Of a DNA stretch of 64,000 nt, positions 26,294-34,423 are shown in pieces. The DNA is taken from NCBI RefSeq assembly GCF_004362215.1, contig NZ_SNWR01000001.1, positions 3,164,001 through 3,228,000 on the forward strand, written 5' to 3'. The DNA is from Paractinoplanes brasiliensis (GTDB lineage Bacteria > Actinomycetota > Actinomycetes > Mycobacteriales > Micromonosporaceae). The position numbers and the translations under genes are program-made. A model generated the notes under the pieces. The model was not told the origin of the DNA and searched no databases. It saw only the letters and a list, made by a program, of their open reading frames with translations. Numbering within the stretch: the stretch's first letter is position 1; every line of letters starts with the position of its first letter.

Positions 26294-28636
26294 GTGGCCC
26301 GCGTGACGTCGACCGCCCACAGCCCCGCCGAACTGCTGCACCGGCTGCGGGCCCGCACCACGGCGGACGACTCCCCCATTACCCACATCGAGGAGATTCC
26401 CGCCCGTACGGGGAAAACCGCTCCCTGGCCCGCGTGGGTCTCGCCGGACGTGGTCACCGCCCTCGGCGCGCACGGGATCGCCCAGCCCTGGGAACACCAG
26501 GCCACTGCTGCGTCGCTGGCCGCACAGGGCACCCATGTCGTGGTGGCGACCGGCACCGCCTCGGGCAAGTCGCTGGCCTATCAGCTGCCGGTGCTGACCA
26601 GGCTGCTCGACGACCCGCGCGCGACGGCGCTCTACCTCTCGCCGACCAAGGCCCTGGCCGCCGACCAGCTGCGCGCGGTGGTCAAGCTCGGTCTCGACGG
26701 GGTCCGGCCGGCCACGTACGACGGCGACACCTCCCGCGAGGAACGCGAGTGGATCCGGCAGCACTCCCGGCTGGTGCTCACGAACCCCGACATGCTGCAC
26801 CACGGCATGCTGCCCGGCCACGCGCGCTGTGCCACGTTCCTGCGCCGCCTGGCGTACGTGGTGATCGACGAGTGCCACGCCTACCGGGGCGTGTTCGGCT
26901 CGCACGTCTCGCACGTGCTGCGCCGGCTGCGGCGGCTGGCGGCCCGATACGGCGGTTCCCCTACCTTCGTGCTGGCCTCGGCCACGTCCGGTGATCCCGC
27001 CGACGCCGCCTCGCGCCTGATCGGCCTGCCCGTGACCGCCGTGACCGAGGACACATCGCCGCGGGGTGCGACCACGTTCGCGCTGTGGGAGCCGCCCCTG
27101 CTTCCCCCCGAGGAGCCAGACCTTCCCCCCGTACGCCGGTCCGCCCTGAGCGAGACGTCCGACCTGCTCGCCGACGCCGTGGTGGCGGGCACGCGCACCC
27201 TGGCCTTCGTCCGCTCGCGCCGCGGGGCCGAGGTGGTCGCGACGATGACCCGGCGCTCGCTCGACGAGGCGGTGCCGGGCCTGGGCGACCGCGTCGCGGC
27301 TTACCGGGCCGGTTACCTCAAGGAGGACCGCCGGCGCATCGAGCAGTCACTGCTCTCGGGTGAGCTGCTCGCGCTGGCCTCCACCAACGCGCTGGAACTG
27401 GGTGTCGACCTGGTCGGGCTGGACGCGGTGCTGATCTGCGGCTACCCGGGCACCCGGGCGTCGCTCTGGCAGCAGGCCGGGCGGGCCGGGCGTGACGGCG
27501 GCTCGGCGCTGGCGGTGCTGATCGCGCGGGACGATCCGCTCGACACCTACCTCGTGCACCACCCGTCGGCGCTGTTCGGCCGGCCGGTCGAGATGACAGT
27601 GCTCGACCCGACCAACCCGTACGTGCTGGGCCCACAGCTGTGTTGCGCCGCCTCGGAAGCTCCCTTGACGGTCGACGACCTGTCCCTGTTCGGCGACTCG
27701 TCCCGCGCGGCCGTGGACGGGTTGACCGCCTCGGGCGCGCTGCGGAAAAGGCCGTCGGGCTGGTACTGGACCCATCCCGGCCGCCCCGACGTCGACCTGC
27801 GCGGAGCGGGCGGCGCCCCGGTCTCGGTCGTGGAGTCGTCGACCGGCCGCCTGCTGGGCACTGTCGACCAGACGTCATCCCACGTCATGCTGCACACGGG
27901 CGCTGTCTACCTGCACCAGGGCGTGACGTACCTGGTCGACGAGCTCGACCTGGACGATGCGATCGCCCTGGTGCACCACGAGGAGCCGGACTGGACGACC
28001 CAGGCCCGCGACGTCACCGACGTGGAGGTGCTGGGCGTCCGCGAGCACGTGGACGCGGGCCCGGTAGGCCTGTTCCTCGGCGAGGTCGAGGTGACCAGCC
28101 AGGTCGTCTCCTACCAGCGCCGCCGCATCACCACCGGCGAGGTGATCGACACCAAACCCCTGGACCTGCCCGTACGCACCCTCCGCACTGTGGCGGTCTG
28201 GTTCACGATCGCGCCGCGCTCCCTCGACCAGGCCGGCGTCGAACCACCCGACGTCCCCGGCGCCCTGCACGCCGCCGAACACGCCGCGATCGGCCTGCTC
28301 CCGCTGATGGCCACCTGCGACCGCTGGGACATCGGCGGCCTGTCCACGGCCAACCACGTCGACACCGAGGCCCCGACCGTCTTCGTCTACGACGGCCACC
28401 CCGGAGGCGCAGGTTTCGCCGAACGCGCCTACGCCGTCGCCGCCGCCTGGCTCGCAGCAACGCGGGAGGCCATCGCCGCGTGCGCCTGCGAAGCCGGCTG
28501 CCCGGCGTGCGTCCAGTCCCCCAAGTGCGGCAACGGCAACAACCCCCTCCACAAGCCCGGCGCCGTCCAGGTCCTCGACACCGTCCTGACCGCCCTCACC
28601 ACCCACGCCGGCGAAGCCTCAGCCCTGCCCCGGTGA
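26294..28636 (+). CDS. DEAD/DEAH-box helicase with DUF1998 (MrfA/Hrq1 type)
   Basis: A 780-residue superfamily 2 helicase. Motif I is GTASGKS (87-93), motif II is DECH (192-195), and FVRSRRGAEVV, TNALELGVDLVGLD and QQAGRAGRDG follow as motifs IV to VI. The C-terminal DUF1998 module ends with the zinc-binding cluster CACEAGCPACVQSPKCGNGN. Bacillus MrfA, of this architecture, acts in mitomycin C repair as a 3'-5' helicase, so a DNA-repair role is likely. The start is GTG at 26294, divergent from bldG across 133 bases. Confidence 0.93.
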   Translation: MARVTSTAHSPAELLHRLRARTTADDSPITHIEEIPARTGKTAPWPAWVSPDVVTALGAHGIAQPWEHQATAASLAAQGTHVVVATGTASGKSLAYQLPVLTRLLDDPRATALYLSPTKALAADQLRAVVKLGLDGVRPATYDGDTSREEREWIRQHSRLVLTNPDMLHHGMLPGHARCATFLRRLAYVVIDECHAYRGVFGSHVSHVLRRLRRLAARYGGSPTFVLASATSGDPADAASRLIGLPVTAVTEDTSPRGATTFALWEPPLLPPEEPDLPPVRRSALSETSDLLADAVVAGTRTLAFVRSRRGAEVVATMTRRSLDEAVPGLGDRVAAYRAGYLKEDRRRIEQSLLSGELLALASTNALELGVDLVGLDAVLICGYPGTRASLWQQAGRAGRDGGSALAVLIARDDPLDTYLVHHPSALFGRPVEMTVLDPTNPYVLGPQLCCAASEAPLTVDDLSLFGDSSRAAVDGLTASGALRKRPSGWYWTHPGRPDVDLRGAGGAPVSVVESSTGRLLGTVDQTSSHVMLHTGAVYLHQGVTYLVDELDLDDAIALVHHEEPDWTTQARDVTDVEVLGVREHVDAGPVGLFLGEVEVTSQVVSYQRRRITTGEVIDTKPLDLPVRTLRTVAVWFTIAPRSLDQAGVEPPDVPGALHAAEHAAIGLLPLMATCDRWDIGGLSTANHVDTEAPTVFVYDGHPGGAGFAERAYAVAAAWLAATREAIAACACEAGCPACVQSPKCGNGNNPLHKPGAVQVLDTVLTALTTHAGEASALPR

Positions 28637-28718
28637 CCCCTCACTGTCACGGGCATCTCGCCCCTTGACGCGCCCCCAACCCGCCCGCCTCGCAGAGCGC
28701 AGCGCCGGCACCCCTCCC

Positions 28719-28885
28719 GACCACCGTGCAGAAGCAGCCCACGGGCACCCCCACCCGACCGCCGGACAGAAGCAGCCTGCGGGCACCCCAACCCGACCGC
28801 CGGACAGAAGCAGCCCACCGGCACCCCCACCCGACCGCCGGGCGGAAGCAGCCCACCGGCACCCCGCCCGACCGCCGGGCAGAGT
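28719..28885. repeat. 38-bp tandem repeat, about 4.4 copies
   Basis: Units start at 28719, 28757, 28795, 28833 and 28870. The core is GACCGCCGGACAGAAGCAGC, then a C-rich half (CCACCGGCACCCCCACCC). The period is 38, 38, 38, then 37. It fills most of the 279-bp gap between the convergent helicase and tad operons. Short frames cross it on both strands, but none has a start with a ribosome site. Confidence 0.85.
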
Positions 28886-28915
28886 GGCCAGCCCGCTCCC
28901 CTGTTCGGCCGAAGG

Positions 28916-29284
28916 TCAGAGCGGTAGGGCGTAGACCGGACCGGCTCGGGCGGTGGCCACGGCCGTGAGGGTCAAGCCAAGAGCGACGCGGACGTCGACC
29001 TCAACTCGGACGACGATCTCCAGGCCCTCGACGACGCAGGACGTCAGGCGGCCGCGGTTGGCCCCGACGAACTGGGCCGCCCGGGGGCACGCGACCTCGG
29101 CGCCGAAGACGGCCTTCGCTCCACCGGCCAGCGCCCCCAGGTCGGCGGCCGCTCGAGCCTGGTGACGGCCCACCCGGGCGGCGCCGACGCCCGCGCCGAA
29201 GACACCCGCCGCCACCAAGGTCAAGCCGATGGCCAGCACAAGGATCGTGGCCGCTCCGCGATCCCTCGCCGAAGCTCCCCTCAC
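28916..29284 (-). CDS. Rv3654c-like TadE/TadG-type protein
   Basis: A 122-residue minor pilin-like protein, the last gene of the tad operon. After a short basic start, DRGAATILVLAIGLTLVAAG forms a single N-terminal membrane helix. ARAAADLGALAGGAKAVFG matches the pattern of Rv3654c/TadG-like proteins. Two cysteines (VACPRAA and TSCVVEG) could form a disulphide outside the membrane. Its GTG overlaps the TadE stop (GTGA at 29281-29284). The role is presumably in pilus assembly. Confidence 0.78.
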   Translation of the reverse strand: MRGASARDRGAATILVLAIGLTLVAAGVFGAGVGAARVGRHQARAAADLGALAGGAKAVFGAEVACPRAAQFVGANRGRLTSCVVEGLEIVVRVEVDVRVALGLTLTAVATARAGPVYALPL

Positions 29285-29640
29285 AACACCGGCTCCGGCT
29301 CGCGGGCGGCGGTGGCCGAACCCTCGACGGCGACCGCCGGTAGCTGCGTGCCTAGCAGCTGGAGGCGTGCCCGCACGCGCACCCTCACGATGTCGGCATC
29401 GCCGCTCACCTCGACGGCGGCGCCAGGCGGGGCAACCCGGGCGCCCGCCTCGGCCCCCGAGTCCCCACGGGCCTCGGCCAGGGCGGCTTCGCGGGCGGCA
29501 TCCAGGCATTGGCCCTTGGCCGCCACGGCAGACACCGCCGCCAGGCCGGCCATGAGCAGCAGGATGAGCGCCGGCAACCCGACCGCGAGTTCGGCGGTGA
29601 ACGCTCCCCGGTCACGGCCGGGCCGCCGGCGCGGGCTCAC
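29281..29640 (-). CDS. TadE-family minor pilin
   Basis: A 119-residue TadE-like protein. The basic start MSPRRRPGRDRGAFTAE leads into a 22-residue membrane helix (AVGLPALILLLMAGLAAVSA), with glutamate 17 just before it as in type IV-like prepilins. A small extracellular domain follows. The GTG at 29640 overlaps the pilin stop. It corresponds in position to Rv3655c of the mycobacterial tad cluster. Confidence 0.8.
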   Translation of the reverse strand: MSPRRRPGRDRGAFTAELAVGLPALILLLMAGLAAVSAVAAKGQCLDAAREAALAEARGDSGAEAGARVAPPGAAVEVSGDADIVRVRVRARLQLLGTQLPAVAVEGSATAAREPEPVL

Positions 29641-29822
29641 TTCAGCGCCCGGGCGACGATGCCGGTCAGCGCGGCCGTCACGCTCGCGCCCGTCAGCACC
29701 TTGTAGAGGACACCGGCGAACGCGACCGCCGCCAGGGTCCCGACGGCGTACTCGGCCGTGTTCATGCCGGCGTCCGCCGCCTCGGCCCGCAGCCGGGCGA
29801 AGTTCGCGATCAGTTTGCGCAC
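29637..29822 (-). CDS. Flp-type pilin (DUF4244)
   Basis: A 61-residue major pilin candidate. After a basic leader (VRKLIANFARLRAEAADAG) comes GMNTAEYAVGTLAAVAFAGV, which has the prepilin-peptidase-type Gly-Met junction and the Glu five residues into the hydrophobic helix. It matches DUF4244/Rv3656c proteins. GTG 29822 has a textbook AAGGAG site five bases upstream, the strongest in the operon, consistent with a pilin needed in excess. A hairpin separates it from tadC. The prepilin peptidase gene is not in the window. Confidence 0.85.
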   Translation of the reverse strand: MRKLIANFARLRAEAADAGMNTAEYAVGTLAAVAFAGVLYKVLTGASVTAALTGIVARALK

Positions 29823-29848
29823 GTGGTTCTCCTTCAGTTGTGATGGAC

Positions 29849-29867
29849 GACCGGCCCGCGGCCGGTC
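29849..29867 (-). promoter_or_regulatory. 8-bp hairpin ahead of the pilin gene
   Basis: GACCGGCC (29849-29856) pairs with GGCCGGTC (29860-29867) over a 3-base loop, in the only sizeable gap (58 bases) of the otherwise overlapping tad operon. It could partly terminate tadC transcripts or protect a processed pilin mRNA. Confidence 0.5.
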
Positions 29868-29880
29868 CGGTGGTCCCGGG

Positions 29881-30588
29881 TCAGAGCACATCCCCGAGGA
29901 CCGCGATCAGCACCGGGACGAGCCCGGCAAGCAGGAAGGCGGGCAGGAAGCACAGCCCGAGCGGCAACACGATCAGCACGGCGGCCCGCTGCGCCGCCGC
30001 CTCTACCGCGACCGCCCGGTCGGCCCGCAGGTCATCGGCGAGCCGACCCAGCGCCTTGGCCAGCGCGCCGCCGCTGGTGCTGGTGCGCACGGCCGCCGCC
30101 ACCAGCCGCTCGGCCCCCGGAACGCCGTCGAGGTGCCCCCACGCCTCGGCCGGGGCCGCACCGAGCGCCAGCGATCGAGCCGTCCGGCGCAGTCGCGTCC
30201 CCAACGGCCCGTCGAGCGCGTCCGCGACAGCGGCCGCCGCCCCGTCGACGGGCGCTCCCGCCCGCAACGCCGCAGCCAGCAGGTCGGCTCCCAGAGGCAA
30301 GTCGGCCGCGGCGGCCCGGCGTTCGTGCCGGACCCGGGCGGGCTCGCGCCGTCGCAGGTAGCGCTCGGCCCCGACGCCCCCGACGATCCCGAGCACCGCG
30401 CCCCACCAGGTGCCGAAGAACCCGGTGACGGCCACCCCGGCCCCAACCGCCAGCAGGATCCGCATCCGCCGCCCGCCGGAAGCCGACCGCTCGGGCACAG
30501 CCGGACGCAGGAAACTCAGCCGCCGCCGACCTGCCACCGGCGTCACCACCAGGGCCAGCGCCGCCGCCACGATCAGCAACGCGGTCAT
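29881..30588 (-). CDS. tadC: TadC-like pilus platform protein (T2SF)
   Basis: A 235-residue inner-membrane protein with a type II secretion F domain. It has hydrophobic helices at the N-terminus (LLIVAAALALVVTPVAG), near residues 43-70, and at the C-terminus (VLIVLPLGLCFLPAFLLAGL). In between is a cytoplasmic helical domain with the T2SF pattern STSGGALAKALGRLADDLR. With TadB it forms the platform for the TadA motor. Its ATG overlaps the stop of the repeat ORF at 30585-30785 rather than the stop of tadB. Confidence 0.85.
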   Translation of the reverse strand: MTALLIVAAALALVVTPVAGRRRLSFLRPAVPERSASGGRRMRILLAVGAGVAVTGFFGTWWGAVLGIVGGVGAERYLRRREPARVRHERRAAAADLPLGADLLAAALRAGAPVDGAAAAVADALDGPLGTRLRRTARSLALGAAPAEAWGHLDGVPGAERLVAAAVRTSTSGGALAKALGRLADDLRADRAVAVEAAAQRAAVLIVLPLGLCFLPAFLLAGLVPVLIAVLGDVL

Positions 30589-30785
30589 CGAGCCACCCCG
30601 CCGATCACCAGCGCGACCCCCGGGCCACCCCGCCGGTCAAGCCCGGGGACCACCGGGCCACCCCGCACATCAACCCAGGCGACCACCGGGCCACGCCGCA
30701 CATCAAACCGGGCGATCGTTGGGTGACCCCGCACATCAACCCAGGCGACCACCGGGCCACGCCGCACATCAAACCGGGCGATCAT
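30585..30785 (-). CDS. 66-codon repeat ORF stitched between tadB and tadC
   Basis: A possible small gene made of six 11-residue units (for example VVAWVDVRGGP, TIARFDVRRGP). Its ATG overlaps the tadB stop (ATGA) and its own TGA overlaps the tadC ATG, so ribosomes could pass from tadB to tadC through it without a gap. At DNA level, 30661-30726 and 30727-30792 are a 66-bp tandem duplication differing at one base, and the second copy reaches into the last codons of tadB. The last unit (GVALVIGGVAR) resembles the tadB end (ERLIGGVTQ). Whether the peptide is functional or only a coupling spacer is unknown. Confidence 0.5.
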   Translation of the reverse strand: MIARFDVRRGPVVAWVDVRGHPTIARFDVRRGPVVAWVDVRGGPVVPGLDRRGGPGVALVIGGVAR

Positions 30786-30792
30786 TGGGTGA
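30661..30792. repeat. 66-bp tandem duplication (65/66 identical)
   Basis: Two adjacent 66-bp copies, 30661-30726 and 30727-30792, differ only at the G/A within GATCGTT/GATCATT. Each copy is itself two degenerate 33-bp halves. It lies at the tadB/tadC junction and keeps the reading frame. Confidence 0.92.
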
Positions 30793-31489
30793 CCCCGCCG
30801 ATGAGACGTTCCGCCCAGAGCAGGCCGGCCGTCTGCAACACCACCGCCACGAGCCCACAGGCCGCGCCGAGAGGCGTGTGCAGCAGCACCCGCAGCGGAT
30901 CGGCGCCCATCATCGCGCCCATCCCGATGCCCGCCGCCGGCAGCGCCGCCAGCAACAGGGCCGTCGCCTGAGCCCCGGCTGCCTGGGCCGAGGCCGAGGC
31001 CCCCGCGCGGTCGGCAGCGCGCCCGTCGGCCTCGATCCGCTCCACGAGGTCGGCGGCCGGGGCGCCCGTCCGCTCGGCGAGGCGCCACACCGAGGCCGTC
31101 AACCGTCGCAGCCGGTGCCCCTGGCCGACCGGTTGCGAGGCGACGGGCGGCAACCCGGCCCGCAGATCGGCGGCGAGCGCGCCCAGCGCATCCAATGCCG
31201 CAGTTCGTTCCAACGCGGCCCGGCGACGCTGTGAACGTCGCAGCAGCGCGCGCCCGCCGAGCGCCGCGTAGGCCCCGATCATCGCCGCGGCGACCGGCCC
31301 GCCCACGAGCAGCCCGAGCACCGCCGATGCCACCACGCCGGCGATCAGCGCTTGCCGTGGCGACTGCCCGGCGACGACGACCGCACGGCGCGCGACGGCT
31401 ACAAAGGACATCCGCGGAACCCGCACCCGTCCGAGCGGCAGCACGACGGCCAACGCCCCGGCGACAAACAGCACCGGCCCCCAGTTCAT
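30782..31489 (-). CDS. tadB: TadB-like pilus platform protein (T2SF)
   Basis: A 235-residue membrane protein with the type II secretion F domain. N-terminal helices cover VLFVAGALAVVLPLG and a hairpin at about 50-80. The cytoplasmic part carries SVWRLAERTGAPAADLVERI, and the C-terminal pair of helices includes ALLLAALPAAGIGMGAMMGA. The ATG overlaps the tadA stop (ATGA). It partners TadC and corresponds to Rv3658c. Confidence 0.85.
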   Translation of the reverse strand: MNWGPVLFVAGALAVVLPLGRVRVPRMSFVAVARRAVVVAGQSPRQALIAGVVASAVLGLLVGGPVAAAMIGAYAALGGRALLRRSQRRRAALERTAALDALGALAADLRAGLPPVASQPVGQGHRLRRLTASVWRLAERTGAPAADLVERIEADGRAADRAGASASAQAAGAQATALLLAALPAAGIGMGAMMGADPLRVLLHTPLGAACGLVAVVLQTAGLLWAERLIGGVTQ

Positions 31490-32757
31490 GGCGCCACCAC
31501 CGGCGGGACGAGCGGCGGAACGAGCGGCGGGGCAAGCGGTGCGACCACCGGCGGGGTGAGTACCGCGGGCACGGCCACCCCGCGTACGGCCAGCATCCGG
31601 GCCAGCGCCCCCGAGCCCGGCCCTGCCCCGCGCAGCCGCTGCCAGGCCGGCACCACGGTGGCGAGCCGTTGCTCCCCCGAGGGCAGCAACACGCTCACCG
31701 ATTCGAGCACGCGTCCCCGATCCGTACGCCGGACCTGCAGCACGACCTGCAATGCCGCCACCACCTGGGCGTGCAGCGCGGCCCGCGGCAGTCCTCCGAG
31801 CAGCCCGAGCGCCTCGAGCCGGGCCGGCACGTCGCCCGGAGTGTTGGCGTGCAGCGTGCCCGCCCCGCCGTCGTGGCCGGTGTTGAGCGCGCCGAGCAGG
31901 TCGACGATCTCGGCTCCGCGGCACTCCCCCACCACCAACCGGTCGGGTCGCATGCGCAGCGCCTGCCGCACCAGGTCGGTCAGCCCGATCGCGCCCGCCC
32001 CCTCGACGTTCGCGGTGCGGGCCTGCAGGGCGACCACGTGCGGATGCAGGGGCCGGAGCTCGGCCGCGTCCTCGACGAGCACGATCCGCTCGGTCGCCGG
32101 CACCATTCCCAGCAGCGTGGCCAGCAGGGTGGTCTTGCCGCTGCCGGTGCCCCCGACGACCAGGTAGGCGAGCCGGGCCGCGACCACGGCCTCGAGCACC
32201 GGCGCGACCGTCGGCGGAACGGTGCCCTGCTCGACCAGGTCGTCCAGGCGGAACGGCCGCTGACGGAAGGTACGCAGCGACAGGTAGGGCCCGTCGGTCG
32301 CGACCGGCGGCAGGACCGCGTGCAGGCGAGTGCCGTCGGGCAGGCGGGCGTCCGCATACGGCTGGCCGTCGTCGAGCCGCCGCCCGCAGGCCGCCGCGAG
32401 CCGCTGGGCCAGCCGGCGCACCTCCTCGAGGGTCCCCAGCACGATCGGCGCCCGCCGCAGCCCGGCGCCCCGGTCGACCCACACTGCCAGCCCGTTGACC
32501 AGCACGTCGGTCACCTGCTGATCGGCGAGCAGCGGCGCCAGCGGGCCCGCGCCCACCAGCTGGTCGTGCACGCGGTCGGCCAGGCGCAGCACGGCCGTGT
32601 CGCCCAGGGCCGCGGCGTCGGACTCGCTGCGTACGGCGTGCACCACCGCCGCGGGTGTCGCCTCCCCACCGTCGACGGCAAACCGGTGGCGCACCCGGTC
32701 GGCCACCGCCGGGGCCGAGGCCGCGAGCCGGCTACCCAGCCCCGGGTACGCCGTCAC
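31486..32757 (-). CDS. tadA: TadA-type pilus assembly ATPase (CpaF)
   Basis: A 423-residue hexameric secretion ATPase that powers Flp pilus assembly. The N-terminal domain runs to about 180. The P-loop is VGGTGSGKTTLL (202-210 core), the Asp box and Walker B include RIVLVEDAAELRP, and the His box is GAGTLHANTPGDV. The last 20 residues are an unusual Pro/Val run (LAPPLVPPLVPPVVAP). Its GTG overlaps the ssd stop (GTGA). It corresponds to Rv3659c. Confidence 0.93.
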   Translation of the reverse strand: MTAYPGLGSRLAASAPAVADRVRHRFAVDGGEATPAAVVHAVRSESDAAALGDTAVLRLADRVHDQLVGAGPLAPLLADQQVTDVLVNGLAVWVDRGAGLRRAPIVLGTLEEVRRLAQRLAAACGRRLDDGQPYADARLPDGTRLHAVLPPVATDGPYLSLRTFRQRPFRLDDLVEQGTVPPTVAPVLEAVVAARLAYLVVGGTGSGKTTLLATLLGMVPATERIVLVEDAAELRPLHPHVVALQARTANVEGAGAIGLTDLVRQALRMRPDRLVVGECRGAEIVDLLGALNTGHDGGAGTLHANTPGDVPARLEALGLLGGLPRAALHAQVVAALQVVLQVRRTDRGRVLESVSVLLPSGEQRLATVVPAWQRLRGAGPGSGALARMLAVRGVAVPAVLTPPVVAPLAPPLVPPLVPPVVAP

Positions 32758-33827
32758 GCCGCCACCGCCGAGGACGTGTCACCCAGCAGGTCGCCGATCA
32801 GTCGCCGGCACAGGTCGGCCAGCGGCCCTTTGCCCTCGGCGGCCGGCGGCAACCCGCGTTCGGCGCCCTGGCTGATCGCCGGTTCGGGTCGCAGCGTGCC
32901 GATCAGCGGCAGCCCGAGCGCGGCGGAGATCTCGCGCGGCCGCAGCTTGCCCGGTGCGGGCCCGCGCACCACGAGCGACAGCTCCCGGCGATGGGTCTGC
33001 ACCGTGCGGGCTATCCGAGCCGCCGCGGCCGCCGCACGCACCTCGGCCGGCACCAGCAGCACGGCCTGGTCGGCGCACTCGAGCGCCAGCACGCCGGCGT
33101 CGTCGAGCCGGCGAGGCAGGTCGACCACGATCACTTCACGGGCGCGACGGCCGGCGTCGATCGTCGCGCCCATCGCCTCGGGCGGCACGAGCGGCGTCCC
33201 CTCGCGGTCGAACGAGAGCACGACCAGGTCGCCGTGATGCGGCAACGCCTCCAGCAGGGTGGGCGGATCGACCCGGCCACCGGCTTCCGCCAGCGCCGAC
33301 CAGCGCAAACCGTCGCGACGTTCCCACCCGAACACCAGGTCGAGCCCGCCGCCGAGGGGGTCGGCGTCGATCAGCAGGGTGCGGCGGCGCGCGCCGCTCG
33401 CGGTGGTGGCCAGCCCGGCCGCCAGCGTGCTCGCGCCCGCACCGCCACGGCCACCGATCACGGCCAGCACCCGGCCGGTCGGCTGGTCGAGCTGCTCGGC
33501 GAAGCGGTCGACGACCCACGTCTCGGCGGTCGGCAGTTCGGCGATGTGTTCGACGCCGTGCGCGTTCGCCGCCGTCCACATCGTCTCGGTGACCTCACCC
33601 CGGCTCACGACCGCGACCCGCGAACGGCGGGCCAGTCGGGCGCGCAGGCACGCGTCGAGCTGATCGGCGCCGATCATCACCAGTGGTGCGGTGCCGTAGC
33701 GCGGACGGGCCGCGGCCGGGTCGGGCGCCACGTCGATCTCGGTGCCACCGGCGGCGGCGAGACGCAGCAGGTCGTCGAGCAAGTCGGGGTCGGAGGTGAC
33801 GACAAGGGGCAGGCGGGCAGCGGGCAT
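32754..33827 (-). CDS. ssd: Ssd/CpaE-like ParA-type protein
   Basis: A 357-residue protein of the CpaE/septum-site-determining (Ssd, Rv3660c) group. Residues 1-115 resemble a receiver-like domain. The ParA/MinD-like part begins with the deviant P-loop GGRGGAGASTLA and has LIDADPLGGGLDLVFGWE. Mycobacterial Ssd affects septum placement, while CpaE localises Tad pili, so both roles are possible. ATG 33827 has GGAGA six bases upstream; the open frame continues to 34025 but without a site. It heads the seven-gene tad operon. Confidence 0.85.
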   Translation of the reverse strand: MPAARLPLVVTSDPDLLDDLLRLAAAGGTEIDVAPDPAAARPRYGTAPLVMIGADQLDACLRARLARRSRVAVVSRGEVTETMWTAANAHGVEHIAELPTAETWVVDRFAEQLDQPTGRVLAVIGGRGGAGASTLAAGLATTASGARRRTLLIDADPLGGGLDLVFGWERRDGLRWSALAEAGGRVDPPTLLEALPHHGDLVVLSFDREGTPLVPPEAMGATIDAGRRAREVIVVDLPRRLDDAGVLALECADQAVLLVPAEVRAAAAAARIARTVQTHRRELSLVVRGPAPGKLRPREISAALGLPLIGTLRPEPAISQGAERGLPPAAEGKGPLADLCRRLIGDLLGDTSSAVAA

Positions 33828-33910
33828 CTGCGGTCTCCAGCGCGGGGCGGCGGTTGTGCGGCACACCTTCGCGGCCTGAGCCGGGTGGGTCCACGACGGA
33901 TGTCCGGGCC

Positions 33911-33938
33911 TGTGGACAACTTCCGGGCCTGTGGATAG
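33911..33938. promoter_or_regulatory. pair of DnaA-box-like sites upstream of ssd-tad
   Basis: TGTGGACAA (33911-33919) is the exact complement of the box TTGTCCACA. TGTGGATAG (33930-33938) is one base off TGTGGATAA. Starts are 19 bp apart and both are embedded in a repeated CGGGCCTGTGGA. They sit between the divergent ssd operon and the STAS gene. Confidence 0.5.
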
Positions 33939-34042
33939 CGCGGTTTCGTCTGATTGATCTGCTATAGAACCCGGGTCCTTCGCCGGGAGTGGAAGGAGCC
34001 TCGGTTGGGTATGTTGGTCCGACACGGACCAATGGGGTTGGC

Positions 34043-34405
34043 ATGGAAAGCTCGATCAGCCGTTCGCTCGACGCCGACGGCAATGTCAGCGTGGTCGTCG
34101 CGGGCGAGATCGATTTCTCGAATGCGGACGAGTTGGCCGGCTTTCTGCGCGAGGCCGTCGCCGCTACTGCCCCCCGGGTCGTGCGGGTCGACCTGCGGCA
34201 GGCGACCTTCATCGACTCCACCGGCTTGGGCGCCCTGATCGAGGGCTATCGGGCGACCACCGCGATCGGGTCTCGATTCCTCGTGGTCAACCCGACGCCG
34301 ACGTTCCGCCGCGTCCTCGACGTCACCGGTCTGTGCGCATTCTTCGGGCTGAGTGACCCGGTCGCCGCCGACCCGCTCGGGCAGGCACAGGCCACCGGGG
34401 CCTGA
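34043..34405 (+). CDS. STAS-domain anti-sigma factor antagonist
   Basis: A 120-residue STAS protein. VVVAGEIDFSNADELAGFLR is the N-terminal beta-helix and FIDSTGLGALIEGYRA carries the phosphoacceptor at Ser59. No kinase or sigma gene is adjacent, so it is an orphan antagonist. It may feed into the BldG network 8 kb away or into another one. I chose ATG 34043 because the upstream 18 codons have no STAS similarity. The ribosome site is weak (GGGG). Confidence 0.85.
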   Translation: MESSISRSLDADGNVSVVVAGEIDFSNADELAGFLREAVAATAPRVVRVDLRQATFIDSTGLGALIEGYRATTAIGSRFLVVNPTPTFRRVLDVTGLCAFFGLSDPVAADPLGQAQATGA

Positions 34406-34423
34406 CAGCGCGCAGAGATAGGG

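Noticed and set aside
28719..28885. Tandem repeat considered as a CRISPR array
   Set aside because: The 38-bp units are contiguous with no unique spacers, and no cas genes are present.
28637..28915. Short minus-strand frames encoding VGCF/RRSGG-type repeats
   Set aside because: They are translations of the 38-bp tandem repeat without ribosome sites.
30585..31535. 316-codon frame covering all of tadB in another frame
   Set aside because: Only its last 66 codons, which start at the ATGA after tadB, make sense. The upstream part is an Arg/Ala shadow of tadB.
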